Below are positions 1-5,975 of a stretch of 14,540 nucleotides of DNA, in pieces. Position 1 is the stretch's first letter, and the number at the start of each line of letters is the position of its first letter. The translations under genes and the position numbers were made by a program. Source of the DNA: an uncultured Actinomycetes bacterium (GTDB taxonomy: Bacteria > Actinomycetota > Thermoleophilia > Solirubrobacterales > Solirubrobacteraceae); contig CALAQT010000401.1 in assembly GCA_937888775.1 (NCBI GenBank), forward strand, positions 1-14,540. The letters run 5' to 3'. A model generated the notes under the pieces. That model was not told the origin of the DNA. It made no database searches and worked only from the letters and a program-made list of their open reading frames with translations.

Positions 1-2
1 AC

Positions 3-422
3 ATCGCGCGCAGCGGCGTGACCTTCGACGCTCACCGGATCGTGCATCTGGCCGCAGAGCAGGGGCTCCAGGACGCGATGAAGGAGCGTCTGCTACATGC
101 CTACTTCACCGAGGGCGCGTTGATCGGCGATCACGAGACGCTCGTCCGCCTGGCTGTCGAGGTGGGACTCCCTGAGGACGATGCTCGTGAGCTGCTGGCC
201 GGCGACCGCTGCGCCGCCGAGGTCCGCGACGAGGAGCACACCGCCGGCGAGCTCGGCATAACCGCCGTGCCGACCTTCGTGATCGACCGTGCGCTCGGCG
301 CGTCGGGCGCTCATCCACCCGATGCGCTGCTGGAGCTGTTGCGCCAGGGCTGGGCGGCCCGTGCACCCCAGCCGGCGATCGTCGGCGGTGACGGCGAGGC
401 CTGCGGCGGTGACGGCTGCTAA
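3..422 (+). CDS. DsbA-family thiol oxidoreductase (FrnE-like), 3' part
   Basis: This is the C-terminal part of a DsbA/FrnE-like thioredoxin-fold protein. The frame is open to the left edge, so the true start and the N-terminal active site lie outside the window; the GTG at 18 is internal. What is visible is the family's helical insertion (beginning TFDAHR...HLA, followed by the YFTEG region) and then the returning thioredoxin half with the cis-proline loop GITAVPTFVID. The tail is Cys-containing (EACGGDGC), a style I associate with actinobacterial FrnE-like proteins. Members catalyse thiol-disulfide exchange or act on polyketide-like substrates; the substrate here is unknown. Its TAA overlaps the stop codon of the convergent acetyltransferase. 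The missing N-terminus prevents deciding whether a CxxC motif is present. Confidence 0.85.
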   Translation: MARSGVTFDAHRIVHLAAEQGLQDAMKERLLHAYFTEGALIGDHETLVRLAVEVGLPEDDARELLAGDRCAAEVRDEEHTAGELGITAVPTFVIDRALGASGAHPPDALLELLRQGWAARAPQPAIVGGDGEACGGDGC

Positions 423-880
423 CCGAGCGCTCGTCGCAACCGGGTTGCGGGCCCGAAGCGAGTGCTGACCGGCTCGCCGGTGACGAACCCGACGCTCTCA
501 TAGAAGGCGAAGTTGCGCGGGTGGGCGACCACGGTCAGATGCCGGTAGCCGGCCAGTAGCGCCCGCTGAGCGACGTCCTGCACCAGTGCGCGCCCGATGC
601 CCTGGCGCATCAGCTCGGGTTCGACGAACAGATCGTCAAGCTCGCACACTCCATCGGTGGCCTGCGCCCAGACCGAGAAGCCCAGCAGACGGCCGTCGGC
701 ACCGGCGGCGACGCGCACCCGTCCGTCGACGATCGCCTTCCAGGCGACACCCAACGCATCGGGATGGGCCTGGAGCTGGATGCGATCTTCCTCCCACACG
801 TAGGACGAGCGACGGTGCAGATCGCTCAGGGCCTCCTGCTCTGAGGTCAGGGCACACCGTATCTCGGAAATCGGGCTCAT
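419..880 (-). CDS. GNAT family N-acetyltransferase
   Basis: This 153-residue protein has the GNAT fold, whose members transfer an acetyl group from acetyl-CoA to an amine; the acceptor is not predictable. Acetyl-CoA-binding motif A is visible as LFVEPELMRQGIGRALV, with the pyrophosphate-loop residues RQGIGR at about 92-97. The motif B-like end NFAFYESVGF follows. The frame stays open upstream to 1027, but that stretch is low-complexity and arginine/serine-rich, so the ATG at 880 (protein MSPISEIRCA...) is preferred. No convincing Shine-Dalgarno is seen. It is convergent with the upstream DsbA-like gene (stops overlap) and divergent from the NTF2-like gene. The length is normal for a single-domain GNAT. 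Confidence 0.85.
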   Translation of the reverse strand: MSPISEIRCALTSEQEALSDLHRRSSYVWEEDRIQLQAHPDALGVAWKAIVDGRVRVAAGADGRLLGFSVWAQATDGVCELDDLFVEPELMRQGIGRALVQDVAQRALLAGYRHLTVVAHPRNFAFYESVGFVTGEPVSTRFGPATRLRRALG

Positions 881-998
881 GCCGGGAGAACTCAGGATCG
901 CAGGTGATCGCCAATGATCGCCCCAGCTGCCCTGACGCCGGTGAGTCGAGTCGCTGCGGCCGGCGGAGGGACTGCTGCTGCGGGCAGTCGGTGACTGG

Positions 999-1004
999 TA
1001 GCGT
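999..1004 (+). promoter_or_regulatory. -10 element TAGCGT, leaderless promoter of the NTF2-like gene
   Basis: TAGCGT lies 6 bases before the GTG at 1011. This spacing puts +1 at or next to the start codon, and no Shine-Dalgarno is present. No clear -35 is seen. The same arrangement recurs at many genes in the window, which raises confidence. Confidence 0.6.
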
Positions 1005-1010
1005 GCGCGC

Positions 1011-1484
1011 GTGGGCCATCCCAACATGGAGCTGATCGAGCGTTTCTACGCGGCGTTCGCGCGCCGCGACGGGGACAGCATGGCCGCCTGCTATGCACCG
1101 GGCGCGCGCTTTTCTGACCCCGTGTTCGCTGAGCTGGGCGGCGACGAGCCGGGGGCGATGTGGCGGATGCTCACCGGTCGCGCCCAGGACCTCGTGGTAC
1201 GACTCGCCGAGCATCAGGCCGACGATGTGGGCGGCAGCGCGCACTGGCTCGCGGACTACACTTTCTCCACCGGCCGCCGGGTGCACAACGATGTCCGCGC
1301 CGAGTTTCGCTGTCAGGACGGGTTGATCTCCGAGCACCGTGACTCGTTCTCGTTCTATGCGTGGGCGCGCCAGGCGCTGGGTCCGGCAGGTCTGGTGCTG
1401 GGGTGGACGCCGATCCTCCACAGCAAGGTCCAGCGACAGGCGAAGGCCGGCCTGGTCGAGTACGTAGCCCAGGCCGCCGCATAG
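1011..1484 (+). CDS. NTF2-like / SnoaL-like domain protein
   Basis: This 157-residue protein belongs to the nuclear-transport-factor-2 superfamily (SnoaL-like, limonene-epoxide-hydrolase-like cone). The opening NMELIERFYAAFARRD helix, the ACYAPGARFSDPVF strand, the DYTFSTGRRVHND and EFRCQDGLISEHRDSFSFY strands and a C-terminal QALGPAGLVLGWTP segment match this family's pattern. Members are small hydrolases, isomerases or ligand-binding proteins, and many have no assigned reaction; none is assigned here. The GTG at 1011 is chosen because a -10 element ends 6 bases upstream; the ATG at 1026 is the alternative. It appears to be a single-gene unit. Confidence 0.85.
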   Translation: MGHPNMELIERFYAAFARRDGDSMAACYAPGARFSDPVFAELGGDEPGAMWRMLTGRAQDLVVRLAEHQADDVGGSAHWLADYTFSTGRRVHNDVRAEFRCQDGLISEHRDSFSFYAWARQALGPAGLVLGWTPILHSKVQRQAKAGLVEYVAQAAA

Positions 1485-1596
1485 CCGCGGGACGCCGTCG
1501 ACGTAGCGCTGATCACCTCGTTTGGGCCACTCACCGTGACGGGCTTTGAAGTCCGCGCTGATCGATCGTGACCGCCCAGCACGGGATCGGCGATGA

Positions 1597-1611
1597 CCAC
1601 AACGCTTGTGG
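1597..1611. repeat. Perfect inverted repeat in the 1485-1686 intergenic gap
   Basis: CCACAA and TTGTGG form a perfect 6-bp stem around a 3-base CGC loop. It sits 113 bases after the NTF2-like stop and about 63 bases before the -10 of the next gene. No T-run follows it, so an operator or weak RNA hairpin is as likely as a terminator. I see no gene in 1485-1686; open frames there show no recognisable protein. Confidence 0.4.
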
Positions 1612-1673
1612 CCGGCGATCAGCTTGCGCGGCGCCACCCGCCAGGGCGTCGAACCCGTTCTGCAACTATGCAC

Positions 1674-1679
1674 TAGCTT
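1674..1679 (+). promoter_or_regulatory. -10 element TAGCTT, leaderless promoter
   Basis: TAGCTT lies 7 bases before the GTG at 1687, the same geometry as the other leaderless starts here. It decides the start of the following gene against the upstream ATG at 1606. Confidence 0.5.
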
Positions 1680-1686
1680 GTCGGCT

Positions 1687-2082
1687 GTGGCCGCGATCTT
1701 CCGCATGGTGTGCACTCCCTCGGCGCTGGCCGGTGCGCCGAAGGGTTGGGCCGCCGAGAACCTGCGCGACGGCGAGGTCGCTCTGCTTGTCGACGGGGGC
1801 GGGCTGGAGGCGATCAACGCCGCTGCGTACGCGCTTGACCTCGTCACCGTCTCGATCGTGCGCAGTGAGGAGACGGCGGCCGCCCAAGCCGAGACGGTGA
1901 TCTCGTTTGCCGGATCCCTTCCGCTCGTATGGGTGGGCACGGATTTCAGCGACGCGGTCCGCACCTGGGCGCGTGAGCGCCTGCCGATGACGCTGCTGGT
2001 GCAGGCCGGCGACTCGTTGCCCGATGAAGAGCGCGGCCGGATCGCGCGCTTCCTGGCGCTGCTGGCGCGACAGACCGAATAG
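1687..2082 (+). CDS. Protein of unknown function, 131 residues
   Basis: I do not recognise this family. The frame has good high-GC codon bias and a folded-looking composition: an alternating hydrophobic/helical pattern with segments such as EVALLVDGGGLEAINAAAYALDLVTVSIV, split here for description as VALLVDGG, LEAINAAAYAL and LVTVSIV, then LPLVWVGTDFSDAVRTW and LPMTLLVQAGDSLPDEERGR. Alternating beta strands and helices suggest a small alpha/beta, Rossmann-like or flavodoxin-like fold. There is no signal peptide, membrane segment or cysteine cluster. The start GTG at 1687 is supported by the -10 element just upstream; GTG 1708 and ATG 1705 are alternatives. The frame is open back to 1606, but that extension (MWPAISLRGATRQG...) looks non-coding. 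The neighbours give no functional clue. Confidence 0.6.
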   Translation: MAAIFRMVCTPSALAGAPKGWAAENLRDGEVALLVDGGGLEAINAAAYALDLVTVSIVRSEETAAAQAETVISFAGSLPLVWVGTDFSDAVRTWARERLPMTLLVQAGDSLPDEERGRIARFLALLARQTE

Positions 2083-2110
2083 CGCGCCGCCGGGCGCTGG
2101 GCGCGGCAGC

Positions 2111-2116
2111 CATACT
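2111..2116 (+). promoter_or_regulatory. -10 element CATACT before the truncated DsbA-like gene
   Basis: CATACT lies 7 bases before the GTG at 2124, matching the leaderless geometry of neighbouring genes. Since that gene is only a fragment, the promoter may now also drive the LLM oxidoreductase at 2275. Confidence 0.4.
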
Positions 2117-2123
2117 CGTGGCG

Positions 2124-2243
2124 GTGCGTCCCGTCTTCTGGTTTGACACCAACTCGCCCTACGCGTATCTGGCTGCGGTGTGGATCGAGGCCGTGCTTGG
2201 ACGTGAGGTGCAATGGTGCGCGATTGCCATCACCAATCCCTGA
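2124..2243 (+). pseudogene. N-terminal remnant of a DsbA/HCCA-isomerase-like gene
   Basis: The 39-codon frame from GTG 2124 to TGA 2241-2243 encodes VRPVFWFDTNSPYAYLAAV followed by WIEAVLGREVQWCAIAITNP. This is the first strand and active-site helix of the DsbA-like 2-hydroxychromene-2-carboxylate isomerase group: the pattern (F/Y)D.NSPY(A/S)YLA is diagnostic, with SPY in place of CxxC. Such proteins are normally about 200 residues, so about 80% is missing. The next gene begins 31 bases after the stop, leaving no room for the remainder even in another frame. The promoter-like -10 is retained. It is most likely a deletion remnant. The larger C-terminal piece of a related gene at the left end of the window may be a paralogue. 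Confidence 0.65.
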
Positions 2244-2274
2244 GCGGCGCGCTGGAATCTGCAAAGCTGCCGCA

Positions 2275-3111
2275 ATGCACCTAAGCAAGTTCGGAGTCTG
2301 GACCTCCCACCGAGCGATCGGCGAGCAGAACGCGGGCGAGGCGGCCAAGCTGGCGCAGGAGCTTGGGTTTGGCGCGTTCTGGCTGGGCGGTTCACCGAAG
2401 CTGCCCACGGTGGCGCCGCTGCTGGAGGCGACCGACAGCCTGATCGTGGCCACCGGAATCGTCAACGTGTGGCAGAACGAACCCGCGACCGTGGCCGCCG
2501 AGCACGCTCAGCTCATCGGGTCGTTCCCCGACCGGCTGCTGCTGGGGATCGGGGCAGGGCATCCGGAGGCGACCAGCGACTACTCGCGGCCGTTGAGGAC
2601 GATGCGCAGCTTCTTTGACGGACTCGACGCCGCGCCGACGCCGGTCCCCCTCGACCAGCGCTGCGCGGCCGCGCTGGGACCGAAGATGCTCGATCTGAGC
2701 GCGCAGCGATCACGCGGCGCGCACACGTACTTCGTGCCGGTGGAGCACACGCGCTTTGCCCGCCAGCGCCTGGGTGAGGGTGTGCTGATCGCGCCGGAGC
2801 TGGCCTGCGTGCTGGAGGTCGACGACGATCGCGCCCGGTCCAGGGCGCGCGAGTATGCCGCGCTTTATCTCGGACTTCGCAACTACACCACCAACCTGCT
2901 GAAGTTCCGCTTCAGCGACGCCGACATCGCCGGCGGCGGTTCTGACCGGCTGATCGACGCGATCATCCCGCACGGCAGTGCTGATCAGATCGCCGCGGTC
3001 GCGCGTGCGCACCTTGACGCGGGCGCCGACCACGTCTGCCTGCAGCCGGTCGGCGTCAGCGGGATCCCGCGACGCGAGTGGACCGCGCTGGCGGCGGCGC
3101 TGGGGCTCTAA
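2275..3111 (+). CDS. LLM class F420-dependent oxidoreductase
   Basis: This 278-residue protein belongs to the luciferase-like monooxygenase superfamily, in the F420-dependent branch resembling TIGR03620. Members use reduced cofactor F420 for hydride transfer to unknown substrates. The beta/alpha-barrel signatures include the N-terminal LSKFGVW strand, AQELGFGAFWLGG, the ATGIVNVWQNEPATVAAEHA stretch (shown in two parts in the family as ATGIVN and AAEHAQL), PDRLLLGIGAGHPE, ALGPKMLDLSAQRSRGAH and the end LDAGADHVCLQPVG. The length is typical. The ATG at 2275 begins exactly where family members begin; the open frame back to 2143 overlaps the DsbA remnant and is not coding. No Shine-Dalgarno is seen; GAATCT at 2255-2260 is a poor -10 candidate. 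The 3' end overlaps the convergent hydrolase by 56 bases. Confidence 0.9.
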   Translation: MHLSKFGVWTSHRAIGEQNAGEAAKLAQELGFGAFWLGGSPKLPTVAPLLEATDSLIVATGIVNVWQNEPATVAAEHAQLIGSFPDRLLLGIGAGHPEATSDYSRPLRTMRSFFDGLDAAPTPVPLDQRCAAALGPKMLDLSAQRSRGAHTYFVPVEHTRFARQRLGEGVLIAPELACVLEVDDDRARSRAREYAALYLGLRNYTTNLLKFRFSDADIAGGGSDRLIDAIIPHGSADQIAAVARAHLDAGADHVCLQPVGVSGIPRREWTALAAALGL

Positions 3112-4312
3112 GCAACGCGGGGCTCAGCGCGAAGCCTGAGAAGAACTCCGCGATCGCCTTGTTCGTCTGCGCGGGGCGCTCGATCTGGGGCACGTGCCCG
3201 CAGTCAAGCTCCAGTTGACTCGCCTGCGGGAGCGCCTCGGCGACGTGGCGGGCGAAGGCGATCGGCACGAGCGTGTCGCGGCGGCCCCAGACGAACAGTG
3301 CGTCGGGCGTAAGCTCGCCCAACCGGGGCCAGAAGCCGTCCTTGCCGTACGGCGCCTCAAGGTAGATATGGCGTGCAGCGGCGTAGAAGGCGGCGCGTCC
3401 AGCGGGCGTGAGATAGGCGCGCAGGAACTCGTCTACCCCCGCTGCAGTCCAGCCACTGTCGGCTCCGGGGATGAGGCGCTGGACGAGCGCCTGGACGACG
3501 GGGCGTGGGGCAAGCTGGATCAGACCCAACTCTGGTCGAACGAGCCGGAGCGCTGGCGCCCACCGACGCGGTCGCCGCCAGGCCAGCGATGGCGCCAGCA
3601 GAGCTACTCGACCGACGCGCTGAGGTGTGCGCAGCCCGATCTCCAGGGCGATCCGCCCACCGAGGCTGTTGCCGATCAGGTGCACGCGGTCTAACCCGAG
3701 CGCGTCGAGCAGGTCGATGATCGTGTCGGCGAAGTAGCCGGGGTCGTAGCGCACTCCGATCGGCTTGTCGGAGTCGCCGAATCCCGGGAGGTCGGCGGCG
3801 ATCACGCGGAAGCGATCAGCGAGCGCAACGACGGTGGGCAGGAACGATCCCTTGGTGGCGCCAAGTCCGTGAATCGCCAGGACCGGTGTCCCGGTGCCCG
3901 CCTCCACCGTCGAGAGGTGCAGGCGCCGGGTGACGACGGTGGCAAACCGCAGACGTCCTGGGCTGCTGATCCCGCTGGTCGAGGCCAGGAACCCGACCCC
4001 GACGTGCAGGTTGTGGCGCACAGACAGGCGCCCGGACTCATACGCGCGCATGCCACCCAGAGGGTCAGCGACGATTGCCGCCCATGTTCGTGCGTCGGCG
4101 CTCAGGAGCGCGTCCGCGGGGCCGTTCGCAGGCTCGGTCCGTGCCGTGCCGCGCTCTAGTACGACATCCCAAGCATCGGCACCGGGCAGCTCCAGGCGCA
4201 CCCGCGCGCGACCGTCTTGCGGCTCAAAGGCCGAACTGTCGTACCGCTTGACCAGCGCCTGCACCGAGTGTGCCAGTTGCGCGGTCATGGGCTCGGAGCG
4301 CGCCGTAGACAT
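3056..4312 (-). CDS. SCP2-like domain fused to alpha/beta-hydrolase
   Basis: This 418-residue protein has two parts. Residues about 15-105 resemble an SCP2 sterol-carrier-like domain (RARVRLELPGADAWDVVLE, DALLSADARTWAAIVADPL, AYESGRLSVRHNL). From about 135 comes a complete alpha/beta-hydrolase: oxyanion HGLGATKG near 148, DLPGFGDSDKP, nucleophile elbow GNSLGG with Ser216, acid Asp346 in WGRRDTLVP and His373 in CGHVPQIERP. The triad is intact, so a cytosolic esterase or lipase-like activity on a lipid-type ligand held by the SCP2 domain is a reasonable inference; the substrate is unknown. ATG 4312 is chosen for the -10 upstream; ATG 4288 is possible. The last residues are proline/arginine-rich and lie antisense to the LLM gene. 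Confidence 0.85.
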   Translation of the reverse strand: MSTARSEPMTAQLAHSVQALVKRYDSSAFEPQDGRARVRLELPGADAWDVVLERGTARTEPANGPADALLSADARTWAAIVADPLGGMRAYESGRLSVRHNLHVGVGFLASTSGISSPGRLRFATVVTRRLHLSTVEAGTGTPVLAIHGLGATKGSFLPTVVALADRFRVIAADLPGFGDSDKPIGVRYDPGYFADTIIDLLDALGLDRVHLIGNSLGGRIALEIGLRTPQRVGRVALLAPSLAWRRPRRWAPALRLVRPELGLIQLAPRPVVQALVQRLIPGADSGWTAAGVDEFLRAYLTPAGRAAFYAAARHIYLEAPYGKDGFWPRLGELTPDALFVWGRRDTLVPIAFARHVAEALPQASQLELDCGHVPQIERPAQTNKAIAEFFSGFALSPALLRAPAPPPARSTRVAGSR

Positions 4313-4322
4313 CGCATCGTGG

Positions 4323-4328
4323 TTTCTA
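4323..4328 (-). promoter_or_regulatory. -10 candidate TAGAAA for the hydrolase
   Basis: On the minus strand TAGAAA lies 10 bases before the ATG at 4312. The spacing is slightly longer than at the leaderless genes, giving a leader of only a few bases. No Shine-Dalgarno is present. Confidence 0.35.
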
Positions 4329-4418
4329 GCGGAAGCGGCAGCGCCCCGCGTCGCAACGATGCCACAGCGCCGCTCCGCTGTAACTACCGGTTCTTGACTC
4401 GGGACGTTGATCCTGGAC

Positions 4419-4436
4419 ATCTCCGGGCGCGGAGAT
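4419..4436. repeat. Perfect 7-bp inverted repeat in the divergent promoter region
   Basis: ATCTCCG and CGGAGAT flank a 4-base GGCG loop. It lies about 54 bases upstream of the -10 of the choline-dehydrogenase operon and about 90 bases upstream of the hydrolase -10. No T-run follows, so a regulator operator is more likely than a terminator. The rest of 4313-4527 shows only promoter-like elements. Confidence 0.45.
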
Positions 4437-4489
4437 CTACTGAATCCGTTCGCGTGCCCCGCTCGGATGATCGCCGCGCCGGGAGCGGG

Positions 4490-4495
4490 TAGCGT
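4490..4495 (+). promoter_or_regulatory. -10 element TAGCGT of the oxidoreductase-betA operon
   Basis: This hexamer is identical to the one upstream of the NTF2-like gene. It predicts a start of transcription near 4502, giving a leader of about 64 bases that contains a strong Shine-Dalgarno at 4517-4525. No clear -35 is seen. Confidence 0.45.
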
Positions 4496-4527
4496 CTGCG
4501 GCAAATCAGCCAGCGTGGGAGGGAGCC

Positions 4528-4569
4528 TTGCCAGCAGCTGCCGGGATCACCGTGCGGGACGGCGAATGA
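4528..4569 (+). CDS. Possible 13-codon leader ORF
   Basis: A purine-rich GGGAGGGAG (4517-4525), the strongest Shine-Dalgarno match in the window, precedes a TTG at 4528. Reading from it gives (M)[12 protein letters not shown] and then TGA, and that stop overlaps the ATG of the oxidoreductase as ATGA. This geometry is typical of translational coupling. The Shine-Dalgarno is about 40 bases from the main ATG, too far to serve it directly. The peptide shows no run of one amino acid that would suggest attenuation. It could instead be chance, with translation starting only at 4566. Confidence 0.3.
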   Translation: MPAAAGITVRDGE

Positions 4570-5975
4570 CGCCTAGCGGCGATACCCCCCTGCGAGTGCT
4601 GATCGCCGGCGGCGGCGTTGCCGCGCTGGAAGGTCTGCTCGCTCTGCGCGCGCTGGCCGGCGATCGGGTGACGATCTCGCTGATAGCGCCCGACCCCGAG
4701 CTGGTCTACCGCCCGGTCACGGTCGCTGAGGCATTCGGGCGCGCCGAGGCGCGGACCTATCAGCTTGCCGAGATCCTCGCTGACCAGCACGTGGCCCAGA
4801 TCGTCGACTCGTTGGTACGGGTCGATCCCACGGGCCACGCAGTCATGACGGCGTCGAACGCGACTATCCCCTACGACGCATTGTTGATCGCCACCGGCGC
4901 CAGGACCACCAACCCGCTCCCCGGAGCGCTGATGTTCGCCGGCCGAGCCGAGGTGCCGCGGCTGCGGACGCTGCTCGACGAGCTGGTCGACGGGACGGCC
5001 ACCTCAGTGGCGTTCGCGCTGGCCCGTGAGCAGACATGGGCACTGCCGCTGTACGAGCTGGCCTTGATGACGGCGGCGCACCTTCGCGATCAGGGCAGCG
5101 GCGCACGCGTGACGATCGTCACCCCCGAGGAGGAGCCCCTGGGGCTGTTCGGACCGCCGGCGGAGGCGGCCCTGCGTCAGATGCTCTCGGCGGTCGGAAT
5201 CAGGCTGCGCTGCTCCGCGCTGCCGGCCACGATTGCGCATCGGCAGCTTGTGCTGGCCGGCGGCGGCAACGTGGCCGCCGACCGAGTCGTCACGCTCCCA
5301 GCGCTGGAGGGCCCGCTGTTGGCCGGGCTGCCGGCCGACGACCGGGGTTTCATCCCCGTCGACACCCACGGGCGCGTCACGGGAGCGCCCGACGTCTACG
5401 CCGCCGGCGACGTGACCACGTTTCCGTACAAGCAGGGCGGCCTGGCGGCCCAGCAGGCCGACGCGGCCGCGGAGGCGATCGCGCAGCGCGCCGGCGCGCC
5501 GATCGAGCCGATCTCGTTTCGCCCCGTGCTCCGCGGGCTGCTGATGACCTCCGGAGCGCCGCTGTACCTGCGCTGCGAGCCGCATCGCCTCTCCCGACGG
5601 GCGTCGGTGGCGATCGACGTGCCGTCACCTTCGCACAGCGGTCCGGCGGCGCCGTCGGCATCGGACCAACCGCTGTGGTGGCCGCCGGCCAAGATCGCGG
5701 GCCGTTACCTGGCGCCGTATCTGTCCACGGCGCGCCCGGCCCCGCTGCAAGCCGGGCTGCTGGCCGACCGAGTGGCGATACCGGGGCCGGCGCTGGCCGA
5801 CGCCGAGCACCACGATGCGCTGGAGCTGGCGCTGCTGCTCGCCGAAGGTGACGCCCGCTGGGGTGACTACCGCTCGGCCCTCACCGCCTTGGCGGCGGCC
5901 GAGGCGCTCGAAGGGGCGCTGCCCGCTGAATACGAGACCAAGCGACGCATATGGCTAGAGGAGGCGGCAAGGTGA
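4566..5975 (+). CDS. FAD-dependent oxidoreductase, pyridine-nucleotide-disulfide type
   Basis: This 469-residue flavoprotein resembles the NDH-2 / sulfide:quinone oxidoreductase branch. The N-terminal FAD-binding motif is [14 protein letters not shown] (GGG at 15-17), the second dinucleotide-domain motif is LLIATGA at 109-112, and the closing FAD motif is [22 protein letters not shown] with GD at 281-282. The middle domain has [17 protein letters not shown], but no GxGxxG for NAD(P)H. Only two cysteines are visible (about 216 and in YLRCEP near 380), not arranged like the redox disulfide of true sulfide:quinone oxidoreductases. The acceptor or donor is therefore open. ATG 4566 has GGGA 6 bases upstream. 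The stop overlaps the start of betA, indicating one operon with choline oxidation. Confidence 0.8.
   Translation: MTPSGDTPLRVLIAGGGVAALEGLLALRALAGDRVTISLIAPDPELVYRPVTVAEAFGRAEARTYQLAEILADQHVAQIVDSLVRVDPTGHAVMTASNATIPYDALLIATGARTTNPLPGALMFAGRAEVPRLRTLLDELVDGTATSVAFALAREQTWALPLYELALMTAAHLRDQGSGARVTIVTPEEEPLGLFGPPAEAALRQMLSAVGIRLRCSALPATIAHRQLVLAGGGNVAADRVVTLPALEGPLLAGLPADDRGFIPVDTHGRVTGAPDVYAAGDVTTFPYKQGGLAAQQADAAAEAIAQRAGAPIEPISFRPVLRGLLMTSGAPLYLRCEPHRLSRRASVAIDVPSPSHSGPAAPSASDQPLWWPPAKIAGRYLAPYLSTARPAPLQAGLLADRVAIPGPALADAEHHDALELALLLAEGDARWGDYRSALTALAAAEALEGALPAEYETKRRIWLEEAAR
5957..5964 (+). promoter_or_regulatory. Shine-Dalgarno deciding the betA start
   Basis: AGAGGAGG ends 7 bases before the GTG at 5972. 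It therefore supports that GTG over the in-frame ATG at 5951, which lies upstream of the site. Confidence 0.75.

Noticed and set aside
1620..1680. tRNA T-arm-like GGGTTCGA on the minus strand in the 1485-1686 gap
   Set aside because: Flanking bases do not form a 5-bp T-stem, and no acceptor or anticodon arm is found nearby.
2082..2107. GC-rich inverted repeat CGCGCC/GGCGCG after the unknown 131-residue gene
   Set aside because: The stem is only 6 bp of alternating G/C in a GC-rich region with no T-run, so a terminator call is not supported.
636..2465. Very long open frame on the minus strand (609 codons)
   Set aside because: It runs antisense through several better-supported genes, is rich in Arg, Ser and Pro, and shows no protein family. 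It is a typical GC-rich shadow frame.
4566..5975. Naming the flavoprotein a sulfide:quinone oxidoreductase
   Set aside because: The fold is similar, but the redox-active cysteines expected for sulfide oxidation are not visible, so only a general oxidoreductase name is justified.
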